A stretch of 64,000 nucleotides of DNA from Streptomyces sp. GQFP (GCF_021545335.1 NZ_CP089312.1:7130001-7194000), one strand, 5' to 3'. Numbered from the stretch's first letter, positions 26,638 to 35,364 are shown. Numbers and translations: made by a program. Notes: a model not told the origin generated them from the letters alone.

Positions 26638-27675
26638 CTACGGGATCACGAAGGTCACGCTGTACCGGGCTCGTGTCACCGCGACGTACAGCTTGAAGCG
26701 ACCGCCATCAGCCAGCTCGGACTCCCGGTTCCGGTAGTACTTGGTGATCGGCTGAGTCGGGAAGATCAGTACCCGGTCGAAGGTGCACCCCTTCGACTGG
26801 CCGAAGTTCATGGCATCGAGTCCCTGAGTCCTGGTCCGCTTGTCCCACCTCAGCACGACCGGCTCGTACTGCTCGACGTACCCCTCCACCTCGGCCGGCG
26901 TGATCGCAGAGACACCGTCGTGGCCTGTGATCTCGGTGTTTTTGGAGATCGTTCGCGGCAGGTCCGGGAAGAGGCCGTCAGCAAAGTCGCAGATCGCCTG
27001 GTTGCATCGATAGCTTTCAAGCCGGTGCTCGATCTCGCAGATGTCCTTGCGCTCGTCCAGCCAGTCCGCGATGCCGCTGCCCTTGTACCGCTTGTTCTTG
27101 GTCGAGTTGTTCGTAGCGAAGGTGGCTTGTCTCGGGTCCCCGACGACCGTGATCGCGGCAGACGATTTCAGCAACAGGTCGAGGATTTCGAGGTCGTAGC
27201 CGGCGAGGTCCTGGACCTCGTCGATGTAGATCTGGTCGTAGATCTCGGTCAGCCGGCCTACGACCTTGCCACCGCTCCGCTGATCGGCCTCGTAGGCGAA
27301 AGCGGCCACAGCGTCACGGAACATGTCGCCGTTGGTGTCGAGGTAGTACTTCTTGACGTTCGTCTTGGGGATGAACTTGTTGCGCTCCCCTACGAAGTTC
27401 AGTCCGCGCATCACTCCCACGTCGTCGAGCACGGCGCTCTGGTACGGGCGAGCGCACTGGTTCAGCAGGAACGTGAACCAGGTCATGACCGTGACGTGCT
27501 TCGGCAACAGCCCCGTGCCGGCGCTCAGCCGATCAACCAGCTGGTTCATGTTCTCGGTGGTGTAGGTGGTTACGAGCACACGTTGGCTCGGGTCGCTGAG
27601 AACGCAATCCACGATGTGCTGGGTCTTGCGGGAGCCGGCCGCGGCCAGGACGGCCAGGTTGTTATACGACGGCAT
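26638..27675 (-). CDS. Short UvrD-like SF1 helicase (Gabija GajB-like)
   Basis: 345 residues, much shorter than UvrD/Rep (~700) and than typical GajB (~500). The helicase motifs are nevertheless in order: Ia-like VLVTTYTTEN, motif II IYIDEVQDLAGYD, motif III ITVVGDPRQATF, motif IV EHRLESYRCNQAI, motif V QSKGCTFDRVLIFP and motif VI LYVAVTRAR. The P-loop reads AAAGSRKT, with Arg where GSGKT has Gly. The 1B/2B accessory domains are almost absent. It overlaps the OLD gene by 14 bases and so is translationally coupled. Pairing with an OLD nuclease is the Gabija arrangement; whether this short form acts as a motor or a sensor is open. Confidence 0.82.
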   Translation of the reverse strand: MPSYNNLAVLAAAGSRKTQHIVDCVLSDPSQRVLVTTYTTENMNQLVDRLSAGTGLLPKHVTVMTWFTFLLNQCARPYQSAVLDDVGVMRGLNFVGERNKFIPKTNVKKYYLDTNGDMFRDAVAAFAYEADQRSGGKVVGRLTEIYDQIYIDEVQDLAGYDLEILDLLLKSSAAITVVGDPRQATFATNNSTKNKRYKGSGIADWLDERKDICEIEHRLESYRCNQAICDFADGLFPDLPRTISKNTEITGHDGVSAITPAEVEGYVEQYEPVVLRWDKRTRTQGLDAMNFGQSKGCTFDRVLIFPTQPITKYYRNRESELADGGRFKLYVAVTRARYSVTFVIP

Positions 27676-29260
27676 CGGCGATGTACCCCGGCATGGTCAC
27701 GGCCTCCTCGGCCTCGAAGATGGCCAGCGCGACGGTGGTCTTGCGCGCCTTCATGTACGCGAGCAGATCATCATCCGTGGCGAAGGTCGTTCCGAAGATG
27801 CTGTTGAGCTTGTCCCGGCCGTTCGCCTTGAGCAGCTGCGGTTCCAGCGTCGGGAAGTTCGCGTCCTCGCCCACATGCACCGAGATGTTGAGGAAGCCGC
27901 CGAAGCTCGCGTACCGCGCCTTCACATCCGCGACATTCTTGCCGTCGTTGTCGGTGACGACCGAGACCTGGTTCTGCTCCAGCAGCGACGCGATGTCGAG
28001 GAACCGCTTGAAAGACAGCCCGCGGATGTTGATCACGTCGACACCGTCTTCGACCGGCAAGCAGCCGTGCACATCACTGTAGGCGCGCTGGATGACCAGC
28101 TCGTCGGAGGGGCCCTCAACAAGAATCGAGCGGCGGGCCAGGACGACGCGCAGCGTGTCGTAGCCGGACAGCTTGCGGAAGTAGTCCTGGGTGTCGGCCG
28201 GCAGGCTGCTCAGGCGGAAGCCTTGCTGGGCGGACAGCAGGACGAGGTTCTCCAGACCCAGCTTGTTAAGCACGTACGAGCTGTGGGTGGTGATGAAGAC
28301 CTGCTTGTCCTCGCACTTGGTGCTGATCTTGCGGATCAGCTTGCCCAGGTTCGGGAACGACAGGTGGTTCTCGGGCTCCTCGACCAGGACGATGTGCGCG
28401 TCCTCCACCTGCTTGTTCAGCGCCAAGAGGATCTTCAAGGTGCTCTGCTCGCCCTTGCCGACGAACTGGAACGGCAGATCGTCGAGGTGGGGCACGATGT
28501 TGCTCTCCCAGTTGGACTTCTGGGAGACGTCGATGGCCAAGGTCAGCTCTCGATCGCTGACCTCCCGCGGAGCACCGCGCAACTTCCGATTGATCTTGAC
28601 GATGGAGTCATCATCGGCAAAGTTCTCCCGCAAGCTGCGGTACGCGCGGGCCAGCTCGACGCGCTCGCCGGCCTCCAGGTGCGAGCTGATGATGCCGTTG
28701 AGGTAGTAGTCGACGCCGCTCTGGAGGTGGATGTTGGTGGCGTCGATCAGGGATGCCGTGGCCGGGATCCGGTGGAAGGTGATGCCGTTGCCCGCGAAGT
28801 CGAGCCAGTCGACCTTGTAGTACTCCGTCGGCACCAGACGGACCTGCAACGGGTCCTTGATGAACTCCCGGTATTCCGCCTCGTAGTCCGGGTTCAGCGT
28901 GGCCCGGATACGGACACCGGATTCGTCGCTCTTGAGGAGGTTGTTCGTCCCCTTCAAGGTGGCAGGCGCTGCCTTCCCATCGAGGAACAGGTCGATGATG
29001 ATCTCGGGCGGCTTGGCCTCAAGGCCGTCACGCAAGGCCTCGATGTACTCGTCGACGACTTCCTTGTTGAACAGGTACGGCGACAGCTCCTGCGCCAGGA
29101 GTCGGCCCCGGATCCGACCCGTCAGGGCCAGGCCGATCGCTTCGAGGAGTGTGGACTTCCCCCGGTCGTTGTCGCCAACCAAGATGTTCATCTGCGGGTC
29201 AAATTCGAGAGTGAAGTCTCGAAACGTCCGATAATTCTTGATGACGATCTTGGTGAGCAC
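27662..29260 (-). CDS. OLD-family ATPase-TOPRIM nuclease (Gabija GajA-like)
   Basis: 532 residues from GTG 29260, with GGGGGAAG upstream. The ABC-type ATPase half has Walker A VGDNDRGKST (~29-37), signature GKGEQSTLK and Walker B HIVLVEEPENHLS (~285-300). It also has an H-loop ITTHSSYVL. The TOPRIM half begins ILVEGPSDELVIQ (catalytic Glu) and continues to VVTDNDGKN (the DxD pair). This is the OLD layout; with a UvrD-like helicase next to it, it matches Gabija, in which GajA nicks DNA when nucleotide levels fall. It is the promoter-proximal gene of the operon. Assignment to OLD is firm, to Gabija likely. Confidence 0.88.
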   Translation of the reverse strand: MLTKIVIKNYRTFRDFTLEFDPQMNILVGDNDRGKSTLLEAIGLALTGRIRGRLLAQELSPYLFNKEVVDEYIEALRDGLEAKPPEIIIDLFLDGKAAPATLKGTNNLLKSDESGVRIRATLNPDYEAEYREFIKDPLQVRLVPTEYYKVDWLDFAGNGITFHRIPATASLIDATNIHLQSGVDYYLNGIISSHLEAGERVELARAYRSLRENFADDDSIVKINRKLRGAPREVSDRELTLAIDVSQKSNWESNIVPHLDDLPFQFVGKGEQSTLKILLALNKQVEDAHIVLVEEPENHLSFPNLGKLIRKISTKCEDKQVFITTHSSYVLNKLGLENLVLLSAQQGFRLSSLPADTQDYFRKLSGYDTLRVVLARRSILVEGPSDELVIQRAYSDVHGCLPVEDGVDVINIRGLSFKRFLDIASLLEQNQVSVVTDNDGKNVADVKARYASFGGFLNISVHVGEDANFPTLEPQLLKANGRDKLNSIFGTTFATDDDLLAYMKARKTTVALAIFEAEEAVTMPGYIADAVV

Positions 29261-29652
29261 ACTTCCCCCGGGTTACATATGTTCCACTTTATGATCACCC
29301 GACGTTTTGGCGAGCCCAAAGCGCATAGCAGTGGCGGCAGTTGTCATACATACCTACCGATGCGGCCGGGGTTCAGGAGAATAGCAGCCGCACCGTCCAG
29401 CATGGCCAGAAACGGCTAAACCGGCTATTTTAGAACTTTAGTTCGACAAGTCGACGGGGGTCGGCCCACACCCGACACGATCGAAGTCGGTCCAGCAGCC
29501 ACAATTCCCCTCATGGACGCAGCACTTGCAGGGCTGGTCGGGCCGCTTGGCGGAGGCGTCATCGGGACCGACGGTGCCTGGGGCGCGGCTCTGATCGACT
29601 TCCGTGCGGCTCGCTACCAAGCCGACACGTAGGCGAAGAGCAGTCGTGAGCA
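29261..29652. other. Intergenic region upstream of the defence operon
   Basis: About 390 bases, AT-rich for the window. Just upstream of the operon start is an imperfect palindrome around ACATATGT (29274-29283), a possible operator. I see no convincing gene here. Confidence 0.4.
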
Positions 29653-29910
29653 GTGGCTACGCCAGAGCTCGGCTTCGGGCACAACAACTGCGGCTCGCTG
29701 TGCGTCCGTGGCGGTCACCGGCGCTGGGCACACGTACTGGAGGTCTTCCCCGAGCGGTACGCGGAAGCCGAACGCCAAGAGCAACAGCTACGAGCTGAAC
29801 TGGGCGACGTGGCGATCTTGCGCGACCGATCCGGCGGCTGGTCCCGCCCGCTGACGCTGACCGAATTCCGCGAACGCCAGCAAGCCTTGCAGAGCGCCTC
29901 GGCGGCGTGA
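29653..29910 (+). CDS. Small hypothetical protein
   Basis: 85 residues from GTG 29653. It has a Cys-containing start (GHNNCGSLCVRGGHRRW) and a charged helical C-terminus (EVFPERYAEAERQEQQLRA). High-GC third positions and a coherent composition suggest it is coded, but the ribosome binding site is weak. Function unknown. Confidence 0.45.
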   Translation: MATPELGFGHNNCGSLCVRGGHRRWAHVLEVFPERYAEAERQEQQLRAELGDVAILRDRSGGWSRPLTLTEFRERQQALQSASAA

Positions 29911-30284
29911 GACCTGGCCCCGGAGCCTCCGCGAAGCAGACCAGAGCCGAAAAGCCCGAGATCGAACTCGACCGCGGTGGTCGTGGAATGGCCTTCGCGT
30001 GGGCCAGTTGAGAGTTCGAGGACTGGCCCAAACGGGACTCGGCGGGAACCTCTGCATGATCGGGAATCGGCCGGATCCGGGCGACGTAATTGGGTGAGGT
30101 GCGCCACGTTCGGGTGCCACCCACGCGGACCCGCCGCCCCCCTTTTTTCCCCGTCGCCCCGCGGGTCCAGCGCCGCGGAATAAGCGCACCCCTGAGACCA
30201 GCGGCCCGAACTCGCATGTCCGGTTCTGGCCGCTTCCAGGGCCGCGCTCCGAACCCTGTTCCGCGGAGCGTGGCCCATCTACCT

Positions 30285-30359
30285 GGTTGCGTAGCTCAGT
30301 TGGTAGAGCGCCGATCTTATAAGTCGTTGAGGTCGCGGGTTCGAGTCCCGCCGCAACCA
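30285..30359 (+). tRNA. tRNA with anticodon UAU (tRNA-Ile type)
   Basis: The acceptor stem pairs GGTTGCG with CGCAACC. The D arm is GCTC-AGTTGGTA-GAGC and the T arm is GCGGG-TTCGAGT-CCCGC. The anticodon loop CTTATAA gives anticodon TAT, which reads AUA. The anticodon stem CCGAT/GTCGT has a mismatch at its outer pair, and the variable region is slightly long (7 bases), so charging should be checked. AUA codons are rare in this high-GC DNA, and a dedicated UAU tRNA is unusual for an actinobacterium. Confidence 0.75.
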
Positions 30360-30387
30360 CCCTCGATCAAGTCACCAGGAGGTTCGT

Positions 30388-30660
30388 ATGGGCCTCAACT
30401 TCCCACATACCCCGGCCCATTCGACCCCGACAACTGGAAGAAGAAACCGCGTACCGCTTCGACCCCAGAGCCTCGCGCTGGCCATGACACAGGCCGTGAC
30501 CGCGTCCATCGTGCCGAACTCCGCCTGGCCCGCGTCGCGTGCGCGCGCATCGCTGCAGCAGTCGGCGACCTCCTCACCGACGACGCCCCCCGCCTCGATG
30601 CACCGTTCAGATATCCGATTCGACCGGATTGCCCTCGTGATTGATGGGTCAACGGCATCT
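30388..30660 (+). pseudogene. Degenerate small gene downstream of the tRNA
   Basis: CAGGAGG and an ATG at 30388 look like a real start (GLNFPHTP), but the sensible continuation hops frames: YPGPFDPDNWKKKPRT in a second frame and RFDPRASRWP in a third. This pattern suggests a small gene inactivated by indels. The evidence is compositional only. Confidence 0.35.
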
Positions 30661-30977
30661 CACCGCTCGGGATGGCCTGGGACCTTAGGCAACCGGGGAA
30701 GGAGAACGGCATGTCCCTCCTGGTCAAGCTGCTCAGGCTGCCGGCGTGACACTGAGCGAGGTGATGGTGCTGTTGGGAGAACCCGATCTTCACCGGGTGG
30801 GGACCGAGGCCGCCGTCGCGATCCTGCAGAAGCCGTCCAGGCAGCCAAGCTCCTCGTCCACAAGTGTTGGACTACGTCGAGGCCGGCATCGACCGGGGCG
30901 GCAACTGACCTGCAGCGCCGGGCTCCGCAGGCGTCCCGAATGCGGGAGACTGCCGGGGGAGCCTGGAGGTAGGGACA

Positions 30978-31217
30978 GTGAAGATCGATTTGGCTCAAGC
31001 CCGAGCCACAGTCAAAGAACTGGCCGAAGAGCTTGAAGCGCTGGACGGGACGGAAGTGATTGATAGGCCGAGCCGCGCGGCACGTCTCCAGAACAGCCAC
31101 ACCAGCCGCACGCTGCTGCGCCTGTCCCACCTCGGTGACCGCGTCTCCGTGGAGATTATGGGCGTGTACCACGACTTCAAGCGCCGGGACGATCCGCCGC
31201 AGGCAGGTGATCGCTGA
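30978..31217 (+). CDS. Small hypothetical protein
   Basis: 79 residues from GTG 30978, with GGAGGTAGGG upstream. It has an amphipathic N-terminal helix (DLAQARATVKELAEELEAL) and a basic middle. The next gene starts 2 bases after the stop. No family is recognised. Confidence 0.55.
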   Translation: MKIDLAQARATVKELAEELEALDGTEVIDRPSRAARLQNSHTSRTLLRLSHLGDRVSVEIMGVYHDFKRRDDPPQAGDR

Positions 31218-31218
31218 C

Positions 31219-31722
31219 GTGAACCAGGACACCGAGAGCTTGCTGTTCGACGTTGCCGGCCGACTGGAGCGGGCCATCATCGACCGGGACTGTCCGGCGA
31301 TGGTGGCGTTGCAGGGCGACCGTACTCTCGTGCTGTCCGACTACGACTATCTGCGCGACGAGCCCACTGCCGCGGCGTTCGAGCATCGCGCGGCGGAGAG
31401 AGCCCGGGAGATCCACACCTCCCGCTTCGTCTTCGCCGTCCCGCAAGTCTGGGTCGACACCGACGACACGGTCCAGGCGCGAGCAGTGTCCAACCACCCG
31501 CTGCGCGAGGACGAACGTGAAGTTATCGCCTGGATGAGTTACGACGCCCACGACGGGGTGGACTACGGATTCGTGCCGTATGTCCGCCGGCCAAATGGGG
31601 AGCCGATTTTCGCCGACCCTGAAGTCTTCACAGCCCTTGTCCGCCCCCGTGAGCAGGCGCCTGGCTGGACCCTGCTGCGTGCCCTCATGGAGGACGGCAC
31701 CGAGCCGACCGACACGTTGTAG
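31219..31722 (+). CDS. Hypothetical protein
   Basis: 167 residues from GTG 31219, directly after the preceding small gene, so the two are probably co-expressed. Features are CPAMVALQGDRTLVLSDYDY and TSRFVFAVPQVWVDTDD in a beta-rich core, then HDGVDYGFVPYVRRPNGEP. No known domain is recognised, and there is no membrane segment. Confidence 0.6.
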   Translation: MNQDTESLLFDVAGRLERAIIDRDCPAMVALQGDRTLVLSDYDYLRDEPTAAAFEHRAAERAREIHTSRFVFAVPQVWVDTDDTVQARAVSNHPLREDEREVIAWMSYDAHDGVDYGFVPYVRRPNGEPIFADPEVFTALVRPREQAPGWTLLRALMEDGTEPTDTL

Positions 31723-32200
31723 TCGTTCGGCCCTTCCCTGCTACGGGACCGTAGTCCTGCCGCAGGGCGCAGTACTCGATGGGCACCTCTTCGTTCGCGA
31801 CCTCGCAGAACCTGGTCCGGCGGACCGTCCGACGAGTTGCGAGTCGACTTCCTCGTGTCCGCGTCGCCATTGGTGTGCCATGGGTAAGGGTGCTGTCGCT
31901 GGCCGGGCACCGCCCGTCGGCCATCTACGGCTCAAGGCGGCCCCGCCATGTCATCCGCGAGTCGGTCCCAGTGTCAATACCGGGCTGAGTCTGACTGCGG
32001 CACCGCACTTGAGGATCGATCCCTTGCAGGCGCCACCTCCGTGTTCGTCCCGGCGGACGACGACTTTGAACGGTGCGAGGGCAGCTCTCGCGACGACAGT
32101 CCATGAGACGGGTGCGCCCCGCTGAGGGCGCCCAGTGCTCGCGGTAGGTGTCAGTGGGCGCCACCGGTGCCGAGCGTGGACGAGACGACCACCTTCCCAA
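31723..32200. other. Intergenic region, no supported gene
   Basis: Nearly 480 bases between the hypothetical gene and promoter motif copy 5. Open frames here are short and lack ribosome binding sites; I see no clear hairpin or repeat. Confidence 0.45.
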
Positions 32201-32238
32201 GATCGGTATTCGGGGAGTCCCAGGCCCCGTATTTCTAT
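32201..32238 (+). promoter_or_regulatory. ECF-like promoter motif, copy 5, before the GntR operon
   Basis: CGGTATTCGGG at 32204 and CGTATTTCTA at 32228, giving a 17-bp spacer. A transcript starting near 32242 would read straight into the short gene at 32274 and the GntR gene. Confidence 0.5.
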
Positions 32239-32273
32239 GAAGGAATTTTTTTCGGAGAGATCAAGGAGTGGCT

Positions 32274-32351
32274 ATGAAGAGCAAGCGCTGGTTCATTAAG
32301 GGCGAGAACGACACGTGGCGACCGACCGCGAGCGAGGAGGGCCAGCCGTGA
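32274..32351 (+). CDS. 25-residue leader peptide candidate before gntR
   Basis: ATG 32274 with AAGGAG eight bases upstream; the product is basic then acidic (KSKRWFIKGENDTWRP). Its stop overlaps the GntR GTG start as GTGA, so it may couple translation of the regulator. Confidence 0.5.
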   Translation: MKSKRWFIKGENDTWRPTASEEGQP

Positions 32352-33079
32352 GCACCCCCAGCATCAACGGTCGCCGAGGCCGTGGATTGCACGGTCAACT
32401 CGTCCAGCAGCTGGGCCAGATGATCGTCTCCGGCGACCTGGGCGCGGACCGCCTGCTCGTGCCCGAGGAGATCGGCCAGCGCTTCGAGGTCTCCCGCACC
32501 GTCGTCCGTGAGTCGCTCCGTGTCCTGGAGGCCAAGGGCCTGGTGAGCGCCCGGCCGAACGTGGGCACGCGCGTGCGTCCCGTCAGCGACTGGAACCTCC
32601 TCGACCCCGACATCATCGAGTGGCGTGCCTTCGGGCCGCAGCGCGACGATCAGCGCCGCGAGCTGAGCGAGCTGCGCTGGACGATCGAACCGCTCGCCGC
32701 CCGTCTCGCCGCCGGGCACGGAACCGACGAGGAACAAGTTCAACTCGCGGCCATGGTCGCGGGCATGGGGCACGCCGTTGAGCAAGGCGACGGGATCGCC
32801 TTCTCTCGCGCCGATGCGGAGTTCCACGCCCTGCTTGTCCAGATCGCGGACAACCGCGTGCTGGAGCACCTCTCCAGGATCGTGGCAGCGGCTCCCCAAG
32901 ATCCCGATGACGTGCTCGGCGGCTGCAGCCCTGGCAACAAGGCCCTGCTGGCGCACCACGCTCAAATTGTGGATGCCCTCGTTACCGGCAATGGCGCGGC
33001 GGCCGAGGAGGCCATGCGTCAACTGCTCACCGACCACACCGAGGCAGCTCCTGGATTGCCCACGCAACGCAAGCCCTGA
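32348..33079 (+). CDS. GntR-family (FadR subfamily) regulator
   Basis: 243 residues from GTG 32348 (AGGAGGG upstream). It has an N-terminal winged helix with QLGQMIVSGDLGADRLLVPE and the recognition segment RFEVSRTVVRESLRVLEAKG (residues ~20-75), then a helical FCD domain with LRWTIEPLAARLAA and DAEFHALLVQIADNRVL. The FCD domain usually binds a small carboxylate ligand through a metal ion. On Streptomyces integrative elements GntR proteins such as KorSA repress transfer and replication functions. A similar role, towards the T4SS operon that converges on it, is inference. Confidence 0.88.
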   Translation: MSTPSINGRRGRGLHGQLVQQLGQMIVSGDLGADRLLVPEEIGQRFEVSRTVVRESLRVLEAKGLVSARPNVGTRVRPVSDWNLLDPDIIEWRAFGPQRDDQRRELSELRWTIEPLAARLAAGHGTDEEQVQLAAMVAGMGHAVEQGDGIAFSRADAEFHALLVQIADNRVLEHLSRIVAAAPQDPDDVLGGCSPGNKALLAHHAQIVDALVTGNGAAAEEAMRQLLTDHTEAAPGLPTQRKP

Positions 33080-33253
33080 CGTGAGTCTGGTTGCGTGCCC
33101 CAGGCCCTGTTAGCCCGCCCGAGGCGCCACACTCACCGGCGGCGTCATGCGGCCCCTTCCCGCTCTGCTCGCGTGGAGAATTCTTCCTGTTCTTGGTCGG
33201 CGTTTTCTCATACTTGCTGGCAGAACGACGCATACGGTCCGGGAATCGAACAT

Positions 33254-34216
33254 TCAACCAATCGAACGTGTGGTCAGTTTGAAGGGCCTGGTGGCACCCG
33301 CGTAGTCGTCTCCCTGGTACCGGTACGGCTCGATCCTGATCGTTTTTCCCGGGCGAGGGGCATCGATCATCTGTCCGCCTCCGGTGTAGAGGCCGACGTG
33401 GTGGATGACGCCGCCGGGGTTGCCGTAGAACACCAGGTCTCCCGGCTTGAGTTGCTGTCCTGCGGGGATGCGGGGGCCGGCATCGTATTGCGCCTGGGCG
33501 GTACGGGGCAGGGAGATTCCGGCGGCTGTATAGGCGGCTCTGGTCAGGCCGGAGCAGTCGAATCCCGCGTCGCCGGTGCTGGGGCCGTTGCCGCCCCATT
33601 CGTAGGGGAGTCCGAGCTGTCCTTGGGCGTAGTTGATTGCCTGCAGGGCGGCGGCGGTCGGAGTGGCGTCGGCGCCGAAACCTGCGCCGCTGGCGTACGC
33701 CTGGGCTTGGGTGAGGACGTCTGAGACGTACCAGTCGGCGTGGTTGTAGGCGTAGATGGCGTCGGTGAGGTTGCGGCCGTCGCGGGCGCCGGAGTCGCAC
33801 AGGTACGCGGCTGCGGTGTAGATCGCGTCGTGCGCGTTGTACGGCGAGGGCGGAGTGGCTCCGCCCTGCGGCGGCGGGTGTTTGGCGATGACGCTCTGAA
33901 ACGTGGGGAGCAGGAACTGCATGGGGCCGCGGGCGCCGGCGTCGTTGGTGCCGCTGTGCACACCTGGGAGGGCGGAGCGGCCGTGGTCGGACTCGGTCTT
34001 GCCGACGGCCGCCAGGACGGACCAGTCCAGCCCGGGACAGGTGGTGGCGGCGCCCATGTACAGGGCGAGGTAGTCGGACGGGATGTCGGTGAGGGCGCTG
34101 GCGCTGGGATGGGTGCCGCTGCTGCCGAAGCCGGACAGCATGCCGCCTGCTCCGGCGCCGCCGAGGACAGCGACCAGCATCAGCAGTCCCAGGGCCGCGG
34201 CAGCGATCTTTCCCAT
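33254..34216 (-). CDS. Bifunctional lytic transglycosylase / NlpC-P60 peptidase
   Basis: 320 residues. A signal-anchor (AAAALGLLMLVAVLGGAGAGG) is followed by a lysozyme-like transglycosylase domain (~55-185; WSVLAAVGKTESDHG, with the catalytic Glu in KTES) and a C-terminal NlpC/P60 domain (~200-310; catalytic Cys in AGFDCSGLTR, His in VIHHVGLY). In Gram-positive conjugation systems such a VirB1-like enzyme opens the peptidoglycan for the transfer channel. It is the last gene of the minus-strand T4SS operon. Confidence 0.9.
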   Translation of the reverse strand: MGKIAAAALGLLMLVAVLGGAGAGGMLSGFGSSGTHPSASALTDIPSDYLALYMGAATTCPGLDWSVLAAVGKTESDHGRSALPGVHSGTNDAGARGPMQFLLPTFQSVIAKHPPPQGGATPPSPYNAHDAIYTAAAYLCDSGARDGRNLTDAIYAYNHADWYVSDVLTQAQAYASGAGFGADATPTAAALQAINYAQGQLGLPYEWGGNGPSTGDAGFDCSGLTRAAYTAAGISLPRTAQAQYDAGPRIPAGQQLKPGDLVFYGNPGGVIHHVGLYTGGGQMIDAPRPGKTIRIEPYRYQGDDYAGATRPFKLTTRSIG

Positions 34217-34222
34217 GAGCGA

Positions 34223-35269
34223 TCACCGCTGTGGGCGGCGGTCCGACGGGCCGGGCGGCACTGGGGAGGGCGGCAGGGGGCCGCTGGTCACGTCGCCGCT
34301 GGCCTGTGCAGGGTCACTCGAAGAACTGTTCAACGGCGGCAGATGTGGCCAGGCGTGGGTCAGTTCGGCGAGGCGTAGACGCCGGGTGAGGGGTTGCCGG
34401 ACGTCCAGGGGCTGCCAGCGGGCCGCCGTGGGGTCGTTGTCGTGGCCGCTGAGGAAGTCCGCGCTGGACGTGGCCACGGGTACCAGCGATGGATCATCGA
34501 GGTCGGCCAAGGCGGCTGCCAGGGCTTGGCGGACGCGGGCTTCCCGGCGGGCAGTTGGCACCCAGATCAGGACCGGGGTGATGATCCCGGTGGTGGCGGC
34601 CAGCTTGGCGTATCCGGCGAGTTTGCGGCCGACGCGGTCCGGGCGCTCGGTGCCGAAGTCGAACTCCAGGAACCACTCGAACGCCGTCGGCACGGGGCTG
34701 TGCTCGTGCCAGAGGCCATAGGCGTCGGGGCGGACGATGTCGCCGAAGTGCCTGGCGCAGCGTGTCTCGGACCACCAGGTGGTGAGTCGGCCGGAGGTGT
34801 CCGGGCGGCGGGAATGTGCGACGAGGGCGCTGAAGAAGCCGTTGGTACCGACGGTGTGGGCCAGGTGCAGGGAGTAGGCGACGCCGATCGCCCGGTCGTG
34901 CTGGTAGTCCAGGTCGCGCAGGTCTAGACCGTCCTCGCGGGCGAGCAGGGAGGCCCCGGCGAGGTCGAGTACGTAGTGCATGGGGGCGGTGCCGTACGTG
35001 ACGAAGGGTTGGAACCGGTCGATCAGCCGCCACCGGTACAGCCGCAGCAGCCGCATGTTGGCCGCCCGAACGGACGGCCAGGCCATCTCGACGATCTGGT
35101 GGGTGGTCAGGACCCGGTGTTCATAGAGCACGCGCGCCAGCCACCGGTCCCGCTCGGTCATGCGGGTGGCGAGTTGGGCGACGTAGCCGCTGGTGACGGC
35201 GGTGCGCTGGCTGGGACGCTGGGGCTGGTGCCCGCGCAGGGAGCGCTGGGGCGTGGGATTGGTGATCAA
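34223..35269 (-). CDS. Replication-relaxation family protein
   Basis: About 348 residues from TTG 35269, with GGAGGTG seven bases upstream; the frame extends far beyond, but only as antisense-phase noise of the neighbour. Its core is RDRWLARVLYEHRVLTTHQIVEMAWPS (read in parts), a winged-helix-like start, then LDLAGASLLAREDGLDL and HLAHTVGTNGFFSALV, ending with a Trp-rich WFLEFDFGTERPDRVGRKL stretch. The replication-relaxation family is a frequent companion of Gram-positive conjugation genes and is thought to take part in DNA processing. No canonical MOB relaxase is visible in this window. Confidence 0.8.
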   Translation of the reverse strand: MITNPTPQRSLRGHQPQRPSQRTAVTSGYVAQLATRMTERDRWLARVLYEHRVLTTHQIVEMAWPSVRAANMRLLRLYRWRLIDRFQPFVTYGTAPMHYVLDLAGASLLAREDGLDLRDLDYQHDRAIGVAYSLHLAHTVGTNGFFSALVAHSRRPDTSGRLTTWWSETRCARHFGDIVRPDAYGLWHEHSPVPTAFEWFLEFDFGTERPDRVGRKLAGYAKLAATTGIITPVLIWVPTARREARVRQALAAALADLDDPSLVPVATSSADFLSGHDNDPTAARWQPLDVRQPLTRRLRLAELTHAWPHLPPLNSSSSDPAQASGDVTSGPLPPSPVPPGPSDRRPQR

Positions 35270-35364
35270 GGCGGTGCACCTCCGTAGAGAGAGGGGATCG
35301 GGGCGTGGAGCGGCGATACGGCTGGCCGCCGCACATGGTGGGTGCCGGGCGGGAGCCCGAGCGC

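Noticed and set aside
27662..29260. PARIS or retron Eco8-type assignment for the OLD gene
   Set aside because: The ATPase and TOPRIM are fused in one protein, the neighbour is a helicase, and no reverse transcriptase or separate TOPRIM gene is present, so Gabija-like fits better.
27566..29419. 617-codon plus-strand frame opposite the OLD gene
   Set aside because: The composition is low-complexity Val/Leu/Gln/Asp and the minus strand encodes all ATPase and TOPRIM motifs, so this is a shadow.
29438..29620. Possible 60-residue minus-strand gene upstream of the OLD operon
   Set aside because: Poor start context and no family; coding on either strand is unsupported.
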